The notes: generated from the sequence alone by a model not told the origin. A stretch of 60,403 nt of DNA from an uncultured Bacilli bacterium (GCA_947627995.1 CANQYE010000004.1:1-60403), one strand, 5' to 3'; shown: positions 37,209-45,536, numbered from the stretch's first letter. Numbers and translations: made by a program.

Positions 37209-37982
37209 TTAATATGGATTTTGATTGTTATTTTGATTATTCGAATCTTCGTTTAGTTTTGGTAAATCAAAAGCAGGATTAACATTATTTACAGGTTGAT
37301 TATTTATTGGAGTTTGAGCTGTATTTTGTGTTTGATTACCAACAAAAACCGAACTAAATTGATCTGGTCTTGATACATCATTTATTTGCGAATTATTTAT
37401 TTGATTCATTTTATTTTGATCAATTACTTCTTCATCTCGAACAAATCCTTGATTTTGAATTGGTTTATTCATATCAGGAATAATTGGTTCAGGATTTACT
37501 GAAACTTCTTGATTTTCTGTTACTATAGGTAAATCATTATTAATACTATTCATACTATTCACATTATTCATACTATTAATATTATTCGTATTAGAAACAT
37601 TATTATCAAAAGCTTGTGTATCAAATAAATTTTGATTAAGTCCATTATTGATATTAGTACTTTCTAATATATTATCTTCTACTGGAGGGATTACAAATGC
37701 ATCACCTGTAGTTTCAGAATTAATATTATTATTTCCAATAGGACTTGATTCGATAGTATTAATTTCATTAACTGGAATATTTACAGAATCATTAATTGGT
37801 TCAGTATTTAAAGGTTCAGTATTTGTTTGACCCATATCATTTAAATTATCTTCTTTTTTATTTTTATTTTTCTTTTTACCACCTAATAATAAAATTAAAA
37901 ATATAACAGATAAAATTGCAATTAAAATAAATAAACCAATAGTAAAGTATTCGCTATTATAAATTTGCATAATTTTGTCCAT
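37209..37982 (-). CDS. membrane protein with Asn-rich disordered tail
   Basis: I do not recognise this 257-residue protein. A single membrane helix (residues 14-34) is followed by a basic KKKNKNKK patch, so the tail is probably cytoplasmic. The remaining 210 residues are disordered and rich in Asn, Pro and acidic residues. Short internal repeats occur (LNTEPIN; NSMNNVNSMNSINN), and no Cys. The start follows GAAGGTGGTG. Confidence 0.65.
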   Translation of the reverse strand: MDKIMQIYNSEYFTIGLFILIAILSVIFLILLLGGKKKNKNKKEDNLNDMGQTNTEPLNTEPINDSVNIPVNEINTIESSPIGNNNINSETTGDAFVIPPVEDNILESTNINNGLNQNLFDTQAFDNNVSNTNNINSMNNVNSMNSINNDLPIVTENQEVSVNPEPIIPDMNKPIQNQGFVRDEEVIDQNKMNQINNSQINDVSRPDQFSSVFVGNQTQNTAQTPINNQPVNNVNPAFDLPKLNEDSNNQNNNQNPY

Positions 37983-38046
37983 CTTTTCACCACCTTCATA
38001 TTCTAATAATAGAATAACATAATAAAAAAATTAAAGCAATAATTTT

Positions 38047-38262
38047 TTACATATACTTATTCATTTGATTCATCATTTGATTAACTTGTTTTTGTGATGG
38101 TTTTCTACCCATACTACTCATTAAAGCTCGAATCATTTTTTCATTCAATGGTGGATTTTCTTTTAAATATTTCTTAGTGTATTTACGGGAAATTAAAAAA
38201 CCAAGTATAATTCCTACTACTAGTCCAATTATAATATATAATATATCTAAAAAAATACTCAT
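38047..38262 (-). CDS. yneF: YneF family membrane protein
   Basis: This 71-residue protein has one N-terminal membrane helix and the UPF0154/YneF tail (RKYTKKYLKENPPLNEKMIRAL, GRKPSQKQVNQMM). Function is unknown. In Bacillus yneF directly follows sirA (yneE), and the same order is kept here. Confidence 0.88.
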   Translation of the reverse strand: MSIFLDILYIIIGLVVGIILGFLISRKYTKKYLKENPPLNEKMIRALMSSMGRKPSQKQVNQMMNQMNKYM

Positions 38263-38319
38263 TTATATCATCCTTTCTGTTTTATATTTTACTAAAATAA
38301 TATGAAAAACTCAAGGTTT

Positions 38320-38736
38320 TTAAACTCTTATTTCTTTTAACCAAAAATAATCTTGATTTTTGAAGTCACAAACAAATAAATTATTTTGTTTAGTTAAAAT
38401 TTTAAAATAAGTTGGAACATAATTTGTTGAAGTCAAAATTAAATGAGAATTTTTTATAGTTAAACGAGATTTTTCATCAGTATAATAATTGTTTATCATA
38501 TGTGTGTTATTAAATTTTGTGTAGTTTTCATCATTTTTAAACTCATTAAATATTTCAATATTTAATTCTCTTTTATTTATTGGCACAGCGATAGTTTCAA
38601 ACATTTTAAATGCTGTTTGTAAATCGCTTTTGTTTAAATAATAAATTTGTTCTAAAGTTTTAAATAAATTATAAGGGCTGTTCTTTAAAAGATTAGAAAA
38701 TTCTTTATTAATTTTAAAAATATAAAAAGTTCGCAT
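38320..38736 (-). CDS. sirA: sporulation inhibitor of replication SirA-like
   Basis: This 138-residue protein has the SirA layout: an opening MRTFYIFKINKEFSNLL, a Leu/Tyr-rich helix, then FKILTKQNNLFVCDFKNQDYFWLKEI at the end. In Bacillus SirA binds DnaA and blocks new rounds of replication as the cell enters sporulation. Sequence similarity is modest, but synteny with yneF supports the call. I chose ATG 38736 after GGTGATAATA. Confidence 0.7.
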   Translation of the reverse strand: MRTFYIFKINKEFSNLLKNSPYNLFKTLEQIYYLNKSDLQTAFKMFETIAVPINKRELNIEIFNEFKNDENYTKFNNTHMINNYYTDEKSRLTIKNSHLILTSTNYVPTYFKILTKQNNLFVCDFKNQDYFWLKEIRV

Positions 38737-38773
38737 TATTATCACCAATTTTATAATAACAACTATCAAAATA

Positions 38774-38811
38774 AAAAAATGTCGAATAAAACAATTATTT
38801 TCGACATTTTA
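38774..38811 (-). terminator. terminator of the gene at 38809
   Basis: AAAATGTCGAA/TTCGACATTTT stem overlapping the stop of the helical-bundle gene, with T residues on the minus strand. Confidence 0.65.
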
Positions 38812-39264
38812 TAAATACTTTTTAAATTCTTCTAAATTATGTTTTTCCATTTCTAATAACTTATTAGCTAATTCTATTACTTCTCCATCGCAATTATTAT
38901 AATCATTTAATTTTTCATTAATTTGAATTATTCCTTTATTAGAACCTTCCATCATCATTTTAGCTATGGTATGAATTTTATCACACTCATTTGTTTTATT
39001 TTTAATTTTCATATTAATCATCATATATGTAGAAATTTTTGACATTGTACTGATGTCTTTTTCTACTTTATTATATTTTATAAATAGTTCTGTAGTTTCT
39101 TTTACTATCTTTTCATATTCAGCTAATTGTTTTTTTAAAACTTTTAAAATATCTTCTGGCATTTCTTTTTCAATTAATTTATTAATACTTACTATTCCCA
39201 TTCTGGCATTTTGATATATATAATTTAAAAACTCTATACTTTGTGCATCACTATACTCATTCAT
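38809..39264 (-). CDS. four-helix-bundle protein, ferritin-like/CotF-like (tentative)
   Basis: This 151-residue protein is almost entirely helical: EYSDAQSIEFLNYIYQNARMGIVSIN, then MPEDILKVLKKQLAEYEKIVKE, then two further helices, ending MEKHNLEEFKKYL. The spacing looks like ferritin-like bundles such as DUF2383 or CotF, but the metal-ligand pattern is not obvious. ATG 39264 follows AAAGGAGCAACGAAGG. It overlaps the small upstream gene by eight bases (ATGAATGA). Confidence 0.55.
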   Translation of the reverse strand: MNEYSDAQSIEFLNYIYQNARMGIVSINKLIEKEMPEDILKVLKKQLAEYEKIVKETTELFIKYNKVEKDISTMSKISTYMMINMKIKNKTNECDKIHTIAKMMMEGSNKGIIQINEKLNDYNNCDGEVIELANKLLEMEKHNLEEFKKYL

Positions 39265-39430
39265 CCTTCGTTGCTCCTTTAAATTTAATTTCACTATAAT
39301 TACTATTTTTATTTTTAAAATTATAAGGATATTTGAAATCAAGCCCATAATCGTTAACAAAATCGTAAATTTTTCTATTTGTGTTATTCAAATCCCCTAA
39401 ATTAATTCCTTTATAACAAATATGATTCAT
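39257..39430 (-). CDS. hypothetical 57-residue protein
   Basis: I do not recognise this small soluble protein (begins MNHICYKGINLGDLNN). ATG 39430 follows TAATAGGTGATT. Its stop lies inside the start of the helical-bundle gene, so both are likely made together. Confidence 0.5.
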   Translation of the reverse strand: MNHICYKGINLGDLNNTNRKIYDFVNDYGLDFKYPYNFKNKNSNYSEIKFKGATKDE

Positions 39431-39465
39431 AATAATCACCTATTATTATATTGCCCTAAATTTTA

Positions 39466-40521
39466 TTATTTATTCCCTTTCTTTTTTTTAGTTTTTTTAG
39501 AAAGAAATAATATAATAAATATTCCGCTTAAAAGAATTAAAAATCCTAAATATAAATAAACTTCATTTTTAATTTTTCCCTCTTTTAAATTTTGCTGATT
39601 TTCTATCTTTATATTTATAATTTCTTTAGTATTAACTACTTCAAAAGTTTGTTTATTATCATTTAAAATATAACCATCAATTGTTGAAACTTCTTTAATA
39701 TAATATTTTCCTATAGGCAATTTTTCTACTATATGAGCATCATTTTCAGTAATAAAAGAATCGACTAAATGATTTTTAAAATCATAGATTTCTAATTTTA
39801 TACCACTTAACTTTTTAGACGTATTTGCATCGATAACATTAATAGCTACCTTTGTAAAATCTTTCTTATAATTTATAATAATTGTCTTCCCATTATCTGA
39901 TTCATTTAAACTAAATGTTTTTATTTCATTGTTTAAATATCCAGTTGGAATTTTTGTTTCTACTATCTTATAATTACCATTTGATAGATTTTGAAATATA
40001 CAAGGAGTTAAGTTATTAGTAGTACATTTATCAATTACCTCATCTTCTTCATTTCTTATTTCTAAAACATTGTCTTTTATTAATTCATTAGTAGACGTAT
40101 CTTGAACATATATTAAAACTTTTTTATTCTCACTTTTAGTATTAAGATATTGGAAATTTTGGATTTCTTTATTATCTTCTATATTAATTTCCATATCTTT
40201 ACCAATAGCATAATTATCAGGCGTCTCGTAATTTTTTAATATATAACTTCCCGGCTTAATATCATCAAATTCTATATAGCCTTTATTTATTCCTAAAGAA
40301 AAATATTTAATCGGCTCTTTATTTTCTTTATCAACAAGAACAAATTTAGAGTCGTTAACACTACTAGTTTCATTATCTGTTTCATCTAAATTATAAAATC
40401 TTACTTTTATCCCAGTAGTTTCTGATATTGCATAGCTACTATTAGTAATAATAATTGTTCCAATAATAATTGTTATGCCAAGTAAACATAACAAAATCCC
40501 CAACATTTTATTTTTCGTCAT
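39466..40521 (-). CDS. SpaA/Cna-B-type surface protein
   Basis: This 351-residue exported protein has an N-terminal signal/anchor helix (residues 7-30). Three prealbumin-like (SpaA/Cna-B) domains follow: about 37-125 (FDDIKPGSYILKNYETPDNY), 130-215 (NGNYKIVETKIPTGY) and 220-305 (LPIGKYYIKEVSTIDGY). A C-terminal membrane helix (321-342) and KKTKKKKG tail complete it. There is no LPXTG motif, so it is probably held by the helix. The E-box-like 'ETP/ETK/EVS' positions suggest possible internal isopeptide bonds. Surface stalk or adhesion role is inferred. Confidence 0.82.
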   Translation of the reverse strand: MTKNKMLGILLCLLGITIIIGTIIITNSSYAISETTGIKVRFYNLDETDNETSSVNDSKFVLVDKENKEPIKYFSLGINKGYIEFDDIKPGSYILKNYETPDNYAIGKDMEINIEDNKEIQNFQYLNTKSENKKVLIYVQDTSTNELIKDNVLEIRNEEDEVIDKCTTNNLTPCIFQNLSNGNYKIVETKIPTGYLNNEIKTFSLNESDNGKTIIINYKKDFTKVAINVIDANTSKKLSGIKLEIYDFKNHLVDSFITENDAHIVEKLPIGKYYIKEVSTIDGYILNDNKQTFEVVNTKEIINIKIENQQNLKEGKIKNEVYLYLGFLILLSGIFIILFLSKKTKKKKGNK

Positions 40522-40587
40522 TTACATCTACTTCCCTTATTTTTATTATTGGCAATTATTAAATGTTTATGTAAAAAAAAAGATCAA

Positions 40588-41781
40588 TTATAAAATATCT
40601 TCATATTTATTTTTTTGATCTTCATTTATACTAATTTTAATAATTTTCTCATTTATAATAGCATTTTTAATATAACTTTCATAATCAATAAGTTTCTCAT
40701 ATTCTTCACATTTTTCCTTTATAGGATTTATAACTGGATGTTTTGGGACAAAAATAGTACAGCAATCTTCATACGGCAAAATACTTGTCTTAAAAGTATC
40801 TATTTCTTGTGCTAAAGAAATTATTTCGCTTTTATCATAACATGCAACAGGTCTTATAACTGGTAAATCAGATACTTCATTAATAGCTTTCATACTTGTA
40901 AGAGTTTGACTAGCTACTTGTCCAATACTTTCCCCATTAATTAAAATATGACATTTGTTTTTATGAGCAATTTTAGTTGCTATTCTATACATCATTCTTC
41001 TTAAAATTGTAATTAAATAATCATGTGGAATATTTTTTAAAATTGCTTCTTGTAAATCAGTTATATTTACTACATGCAATTTTATATCCAAATTATATAT
41101 TGCAAGTTTAGAGGCAAGATTTATTACTTTGTTTCGTGCTTCAACACTTGTATGAGGTGGGCTTTCAAAATAAAGTGCTTCTATTTTTACCCCTCTTTTA
41201 ATACATAAATAACCAGCTACTGGAGAATCTATTCCTCCACTTAACATTAATAATCCTTTGCCAAGACTACTAACCGGATAACCACCTAATCCTTTTATTT
41301 CTTCAAAATAAATTAAAGTCTCATTTTTTCTAATTTCTATATTTAAAACAATATTAGGATTATGAACATCAACTTTTACATTTTCTTTGTTTTTTAAAAT
41401 AAATGCTCCTATATTTTTACTTATTTCTGGGCTAAGAAGAGGATAAGTTTTATCATTTCTTCTGCTTTCTACTTTAAAAGTCTTAAATTCGTAATCTTTT
41501 AATATATCTATACTAGCTTTTTTAATATCTTCTAAATCATTAGTATCTAGTTTATAGCCAATTACTATCTTGTGTATTCCGAAAACTTTTGTTAATTTTT
41601 CTGTAATTATTTCTAAATTATTACTAGGAATTATAAACATTCTTCCTTTATCATAATATGTCTCATGATCTATGTCATGCAAAATAAATTCAATATTATT
41701 TTTTAAATTTTTTATAAAAAAATTAATATTTTCTTTTTTGGTTGACAATTCTCCATACTTTAATATGATAATCTTTTTCAT
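40588..41781 (-). CDS. thiI: tRNA 4-thiouridine synthase ThiI
   Basis: This 397-residue enzyme makes 4-thiouridine at tRNA position 8. It has an N-terminal ferredoxin-like plus THUMP region (residues 1-165) and the PP-loop ATPase motif MLSGGIDSPVAGYL near residue 180. The C-terminal rhodanese domain of enterobacterial ThiI is absent, as usual in Firmicutes. I chose ATG 41781 after GGTGATTGAT. No cysteine desulfurase gene is adjacent. Confidence 0.93.
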   Translation of the reverse strand: MKKIIILKYGELSTKKENINFFIKNLKNNIEFILHDIDHETYYDKGRMFIIPSNNLEIITEKLTKVFGIHKIVIGYKLDTNDLEDIKKASIDILKDYEFKTFKVESRRNDKTYPLLSPEISKNIGAFILKNKENVKVDVHNPNIVLNIEIRKNETLIYFEEIKGLGGYPVSSLGKGLLMLSGGIDSPVAGYLCIKRGVKIEALYFESPPHTSVEARNKVINLASKLAIYNLDIKLHVVNITDLQEAILKNIPHDYLITILRRMMYRIATKIAHKNKCHILINGESIGQVASQTLTSMKAINEVSDLPVIRPVACYDKSEIISLAQEIDTFKTSILPYEDCCTIFVPKHPVINPIKEKCEEYEKLIDYESYIKNAIINEKIIKISINEDQKNKYEDIL

Positions 41782-41838
41782 ATCAATCACCAAAAATAAT
41801 TATACACAAAATAAAATGAAATAACAAATATATTTCAT

Positions 41839-42291
41839 CTATAACACAGCTTCAACTACAGCTTCGTATTTTTCTCCATGTGGTTGTAAAATTAAAACAC
41901 GAGTATTTTCATTAATCATTTTAAATTTAATATCTAATCTTTCTTCAGGTAAAAAATCTTTAATAATTTCAGACCATTCTATTATTGTTACTCCACCTTT
42001 ATTAAAATATTCTTCAAAGTCGATTGATAAATCATTACTATCCAAACGATAAACATCCATATGATATAAAGGCAACTCTCCTTGAGAGTATTCCTTAATT
42101 ATATTAAATGTTGGAGAAGTTATCGTTTCCTCAATTCCTAAAGCATTTGCAAAGCCTTTAACAAAGACAGTTTTTCCACTTCCAAGTTCACCATCTAAAC
42201 AAATTACCATATTAGAAAATTTTTCTGATTCAATATTTTCAGCTAAACGTAAAGTATCATTAATACTTTTAGATGTCCATTTATAATTCAT
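41839..42291 (-). CDS. tsaE: tRNA t6A synthesis ATPase TsaE
   Basis: This 150-residue P-loop ATPase drives the TsaBDE complex that makes t6A37 on ANN-decoding tRNAs. Walker A is CLDGELGSGKTVFVKG (near residue 35), followed by ITSPTFNIIKEY and the PLYHMDVYRL switch. Length normal. The ribosome site AAGGTGGTGA is unusually far from the ATG, with a hairpin in between. Confidence 0.93.
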   Translation of the reverse strand: MNYKWTSKSINDTLRLAENIESEKFSNMVICLDGELGSGKTVFVKGFANALGIEETITSPTFNIIKEYSQGELPLYHMDVYRLDSNDLSIDFEEYFNKGGVTIIEWSEIIKDFLPEERLDIKFKMINENTRVLILQPHGEKYEAVVEAVL

Positions 42292-42296
42292 AAATT

Positions 42297-42324
42297 TTCT
42301 GCCTAAGCAGAATCACCACCTTTT
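42297..42324 (-). promoter_or_regulatory. hairpin between ribosome site and start of tsaE
   Basis: AAGGTGGTGA (about 42314-42321) is 20-odd bases from the ATG. A perfect 6-base stem TTCTGC/GCAGAA (42297-42312) fills the gap, and folding it would bring the spacing to a normal 6-9 bases. Confidence 0.45.
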
Positions 42325-42415
42325 TTATTATATATTTCTTATTTTTATAATATCAAAATTAAATCCTATATACAATATATTAAATTAAAATTTATTAAAA
42401 AAAATGATTTAAATA

Positions 42416-42444
42416 TTGACAAATAAAATTTATAATGTTAAATT
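42416..42444 (+). promoter_or_regulatory. promoter of the leuA attenuator
   Basis: Perfect -35 TTGACA (42416-42421), 17 bases, TAAATT (42439-42444). A TATAAT nearby (42431-42436) is too close to the -35 to be its partner. Confidence 0.65.
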
Positions 42445-42467
42445 ATCTTAAACGAAAGGAGAAAATT

Positions 42468-42533
42468 ATGGTTAAATTTAATTCAAATATTACTAATATT
42501 TTACTCCTTGCTTTATTATTTTATAAGAAATAA
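42468..42533 (+). CDS. leucine-rich leader peptide of leuA
   Basis: A 21-codon frame begins with ATG seven bases after AAAGGAGAAAATT-type ribosome site sequence. It encodes ILLLALLF at codons 11-18, so five of six consecutive codons (42501-42518) are leucine: TTA, CTC, CTT, then TTA, TTA after one Ala. It ends two residues after a Lys pair. The stop at 42531-42533 lies within the antiterminator arm. The layout is that of a ribosome-stalling attenuation peptide sensing charged tRNA-Leu. Confidence 0.82.
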   Translation: MVKFNSNITNILLLALLFYKK

Positions 42534-42609
42534 TAAGGCTTATTCGTAATGGAAAAATATTTTATTTTACAAAAAAGGTCTTAATATTTCTTATATTAAG
42601 ATCTTTTTT
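42527..42609 (+). promoter_or_regulatory. leucine attenuator: antiterminator and terminator
   Basis: Terminator: AAGGTCTTAATAT (42575-42587) pairs with ATATTAAGATCTT (42593-42605), 13 base pairs with one G-U, then six T. Competing antiterminator: GAAATAATAAG (42527-42537) pairs 10 of 11 with CTTAATATTTC (42580-42590), which overlaps the terminator's left arm. A ribosome stalled on the Leu codons leaves 42527-42537 free. One reaching the stop covers it. Confidence 0.8.
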
Positions 42610-42624
42610 AGTTAGGAGGAGTTT

Positions 42625-43791
42625 ATGAAAAAAATTAAAATATTTGACACAACTTTAAGGGATGGAGAGCAATCACCTGGTTGCAGTATGACATTAGAAG
42701 AAAAAGTTTTATTTGCAAAACAATTGGAAAAATTAAATGTAGATGTTATAGAAGCTGGTTTTGCAGCTAGTAGCGATAAAGATTTAAAAGCTATTCAAGA
42801 AATTTCTAAAAATGTTACTACACCAATAATTACATCTCTTGCCCGCTGTAATTATAGTGATATTGACAAAGCATATGAATCATTAAAATTTGCAAAAAAG
42901 AAAAGAATTCATGTTTTTATTGCGACTTCTAATATTCATATGGAAAAGAAACTAAAAATGACTAAAGATGAAGTATTAATGAAAATAAAACAAATGGTAT
43001 CTTATGCTAAAAGTAAATGTAATGATATTGAGTTTTCTTTAGAAGATGCTACAAGAACTGAAGATAAATTTATGTTAGAAGCTATTGCAGTAGCAATTAA
43101 ATGTGGAGCTACTACTATAAATATCCCAGATACTGTTGGAAGAATCACACCAAAAGAATTTAATAGAATACTAAATTTAATTAAACAAAACGTACCAGGC
43201 ATTAATATGGTTGATTTATCAGTTCATTGTCATAATGATTTAGGATTAGCTGTTAGCAATTCTTTAGAAGCAATTGAATGTGGTGTTAATCAAGTTGAAT
43301 GTGCAATAAATGGTATCGGAGAACGTGCTGGTAACGCCGCTTTAGAAGAAATTGTTATGGCTTTAAAAGTTAGAAACGATTATTATCATGCAGAAACCAA
43401 TATTAATACTAAAGAAATAATAAATTCAAGTAAATTGTTAGTAGATATAACAGGCTCTTTAGTTCAAAATAACAAAGCTATAGTAGGAGCAAATTGTTTT
43501 CTACACGAAGCTGGGATTCATCAAGCAGGTGTTATAAATGATAAAAAAACATATGAAATTATTGATACAGAAGAACTTGGAATTGATGCTGATAATATTG
43601 TAATTGGTATACATTCTGGTAAACACGCATTAATAAGCAAATTAAAAAAACTAGGTATCGTTTTTGAAGAAGAAAAAATAAATGAATATCTTATGGAAAT
43701 AAAAAAATATTTGGAAGAAAATAAAACTATATCTGATGAAATGATTATTACAATAGTTAATAAAGAACGATGCAAAAAATTAGTACCATAA
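42625..43791 (+). CDS. leuA: 2-isopropylmalate synthase-like enzyme without regulatory domain
   Basis: This 388-residue DRE-TIM aldolase condenses acetyl-CoA with a 2-oxo acid. It has DTTLRDGEQSPGC at the start, the metal ligands in VHCHNDLG (near residue 200) and the NGIGERAGNAALEE motif. Full LeuA is about 510 residues; the C-terminal leucine-binding domain is absent. Homocitrate, citramalate and isopropylmalate synthases share this short form. The leucine leader peptide upstream argues for leucine synthesis. No leuBCD is in the window. Start after TTAGGAGGAG. Confidence 0.85.
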   Translation: MKKIKIFDTTLRDGEQSPGCSMTLEEKVLFAKQLEKLNVDVIEAGFAASSDKDLKAIQEISKNVTTPIITSLARCNYSDIDKAYESLKFAKKKRIHVFIATSNIHMEKKLKMTKDEVLMKIKQMVSYAKSKCNDIEFSLEDATRTEDKFMLEAIAVAIKCGATTINIPDTVGRITPKEFNRILNLIKQNVPGINMVDLSVHCHNDLGLAVSNSLEAIECGVNQVECAINGIGERAGNAALEEIVMALKVRNDYYHAETNINTKEIINSSKLLVDITGSLVQNNKAIVGANCFLHEAGIHQAGVINDKKTYEIIDTEELGIDADNIVIGIHSGKHALISKLKKLGIVFEEEKINEYLMEIKKYLEENKTISDEMIITIVNKERCKKLVP

Positions 43792-43868
43792 TTTAATATA
43801 TAAATTAATAATTTTAACATTTAAGGTTAATTTTTCATATTATGTATAACATTTTGCCATCAAATTTG

Positions 43869-43898
43869 TTGACAAAAAAACAATTGATACGCTAAAAT
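43869..43898 (+). promoter_or_regulatory. promoter of the gene at 43926
   Basis: TTGACA (43869-43874), 18 bases, TAAAAT (43893-43898). Confidence 0.7.
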
Positions 43899-43925
43899 AA
43901 TATTATATTTTAGGAGGTTTATTTA

Positions 43926-44306
43926 ATGGAAAACAAAAACATATGTGATATTTTAATGGAAATTGAAAGAGAAAATTTAACTATTGAAGAAATTAAATGT
44001 AAATATAATTTACAAAATGACGATATTATATTTAGAATTATATCATTAAAGCAATATATTGAAACAGAAAGACATAAGCATATGAGTTATAGTGAATTAC
44101 TAACATTTTTAAAATATTCAATGGAATATGATGATATGCAAATATATCTAATGAAAAAAGAAATAGAAGGTGTCGAATTAACTTTAGACGACAAATTAAA
44201 GAAATTTTTTGAGTTAAAATCTAATACTGATATTTTAATATCATATTATGCACAACAAAATTATGATCAAAATAATATAGATAGCCTTAGTAAGATTTTA
44301 AAATAA
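43926..44306 (+). CDS. hypothetical helical protein
   Basis: I do not recognise this 126-residue protein. It is predicted all-helical and acidic. An N-terminal segment (LTIEEIKCKYNLQNDDIIFRIISLK) is spaced like a helix-turn-helix, but no DNA-binding family is evident. It has its own promoter, a strong TTAGGAGG site and a terminator, so it is a monocistronic gene. Confidence 0.6.
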   Translation: MENKNICDILMEIERENLTIEEIKCKYNLQNDDIIFRIISLKQYIETERHKHMSYSELLTFLKYSMEYDDMQIYLMKKEIEGVELTLDDKLKKFFELKSNTDILISYYAQQNYDQNNIDSLSKILK

Positions 44307-44323
44307 AAATTATGAAAAAATGA

Positions 44324-44354
44324 GATAAAATTATATTTCAATTTTATCTTTTTC
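44324..44354 (+). terminator. terminator of the gene at 43926
   Basis: GATAAAATT/AATTTTATC with a 7-base loop followed by a T run. Confidence 0.75.
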
Positions 44355-44403
44355 TTTGCTTAAATTTTAAATAGCTTATCTAAAAGCATATATAAATAAA
44401 CCA

Positions 44404-44428
44404 TTAAAAAACTCGCAAAATACGAGTT
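44404..44428 (-). terminator. terminator of the gene at 44443
   Basis: On the minus strand AACTCG/CGAGTT with a 7-base loop, then TTTTTT. Confidence 0.7.
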
Positions 44429-44442
44429 AAAAGTAACTTAAT

Positions 44443-45342
44443 TTATCTAAAATATTTATATCTATCTTTTAATAGTACTAATTTTTTAATTGATTTAATT
44501 TCTTCTCCTAGAATTTTTTCTTTTTCACTTTGAAAAAATTCTGTATATGTTGGTTCTTGTTCAAATTTTAATAAATGATCATTCCATATATACCTAGGAA
44601 TTTTATGAATTGACCATTCCATTAATAAGTGGTTATAAAATCTTTCGTTTATATTATTATAAGATGTTGTAATTATTCTTGGTGTTCGGTAAAAATATGA
44701 ATCTGCATGCCTACCATAACTTGGGTATTCTCTTGGATCACTAGGAATATTTATTAATTCACCATTAGGTTGAAATCTTTCTATAGCATCATACCCTAAA
44801 TAACTTACTGCTATATCTTTAAAATGTTGCATTAATGATTGCATCAAATACAATACATAATGTTTTTTAGTAAAATCATATGGATCTATCCAACTATTTT
44901 TGCGCATAAACTCTTCCTCAGACATTACTTCTATTTTCCTACCAATCGCTTCAAAAAAATTTTTATTTGCATATACTTTTTTAAAAAATAAAAGAAATTG
45001 ATATCTAAATTGACCATATGTATCATCATAACTTGGAGGATATTTTAAATCTTTTTCTAATCTTTCTAGGAATTCGGCAAATTCTTCAGTGTTTTTATTT
45101 AAAAAAAATCCCATTCCTCTAACAACATATTCTTCTAACTCATTATTCTTTATAATATAACTTACATAGTCTAAAAATGTATTAGAAATTCTATTATCCC
45201 ATCCATCATGACCAGATTCTCCAAATGGTTTATTATAATTTATTAAATTACCATCAGGAGTAATATATCCAATATAAGGTTTACAATCATATGTTTCTTT
45301 TTCAGTAATCCAAAATTCCTCATTTATAAAATTTATAGTCAT
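44443..45342 (-). CDS. hypothetical protein, Tyr/Phe-rich
   Basis: I do not recognise this 299-residue soluble protein. It is rich in aromatic residues, and its N-terminal part reads YIGYITPDGNLINYNKPFGESGHDGWDN. Helices such as YDFTKKHYVLYLMQSLMQHFKDI follow. No signal or membrane segment. I chose ATG 45342 after AGAGGAAAAT; the longer frame begins close to the tRNA. It lies 80 bases downstream of tRNA-Met on the same strand and may be read through from it. Confidence 0.6.
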   Translation of the reverse strand: MTINFINEEFWITEKETYDCKPYIGYITPDGNLINYNKPFGESGHDGWDNRISNTFLDYVSYIIKNNELEEYVVRGMGFFLNKNTEEFAEFLERLEKDLKYPPSYDDTYGQFRYQFLLFFKKVYANKNFFEAIGRKIEVMSEEEFMRKNSWIDPYDFTKKHYVLYLMQSLMQHFKDIAVSYLGYDAIERFQPNGELINIPSDPREYPSYGRHADSYFYRTPRIITTSYNNINERFYNHLLMEWSIHKIPRYIWNDHLLKFEQEPTYTEFFQSEKEKILGEEIKSIKKLVLLKDRYKYFR

Positions 45343-45422
45343 ATTTTCCTCTAAAACAAGTGCTTTTCTAAACTCAAATATATTAAAATTCGAACTGTAA
45401 AAGTCCGAAACTATAATCAATT

Positions 45423-45499
45423 TGGTAGCGACGGAGGGGATCGAACCCCCGACCTACCGGGTATGAACCGGTCGCTCTAGCCAGCTGAGCTACATCGCC
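45423..45499 (-). tRNA. tRNA-Met, elongator type (CAU anticodon)
   Basis: On the minus strand the acceptor GGCGATG pairs with CGTCGCT, then A and CCA encoded. The anticodon loop is TTCATAC. The body (GTAGCTCAGCTGGCTAGAGC, GGTCGGGGGTTCGATC) closely resembles Bacillus elongator tRNA-Met rather than initiator. Confidence 0.92.
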
Positions 45500-45507
45500 A
45501 TAAGAAG

Positions 45508-45536
45508 ATTATAACAAAAAGAATTTATTTTGCCAA
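45508..45536 (-). promoter_or_regulatory. promoter of tRNA-Met
   Basis: Minus strand TTGGCA (45531-45536), 17 bases, TATAAT (45508-45513). Confidence 0.8.

Noticed and set aside
37530-37600. Short Asn/Ser/Met repeats in the disordered tail of the 37209 gene as a repeat array
   Set aside because: Units are irregular and very short; they look like low-complexity coding sequence rather than CRISPR or a phase-variable array.
39466-40521. Sortase signal at the end of the SpaA-type protein
   Set aside because: The residues before the C-terminal helix (EGKIKNEVYL) contain no LPXTG, NPQTN or NSQTG-like motif.
42431-42436. TATAAT as the -10 of the leuA attenuator
   Set aside because: It is only nine bases from TTGACA; the 17-base spacing points to TAAATT at 42439.
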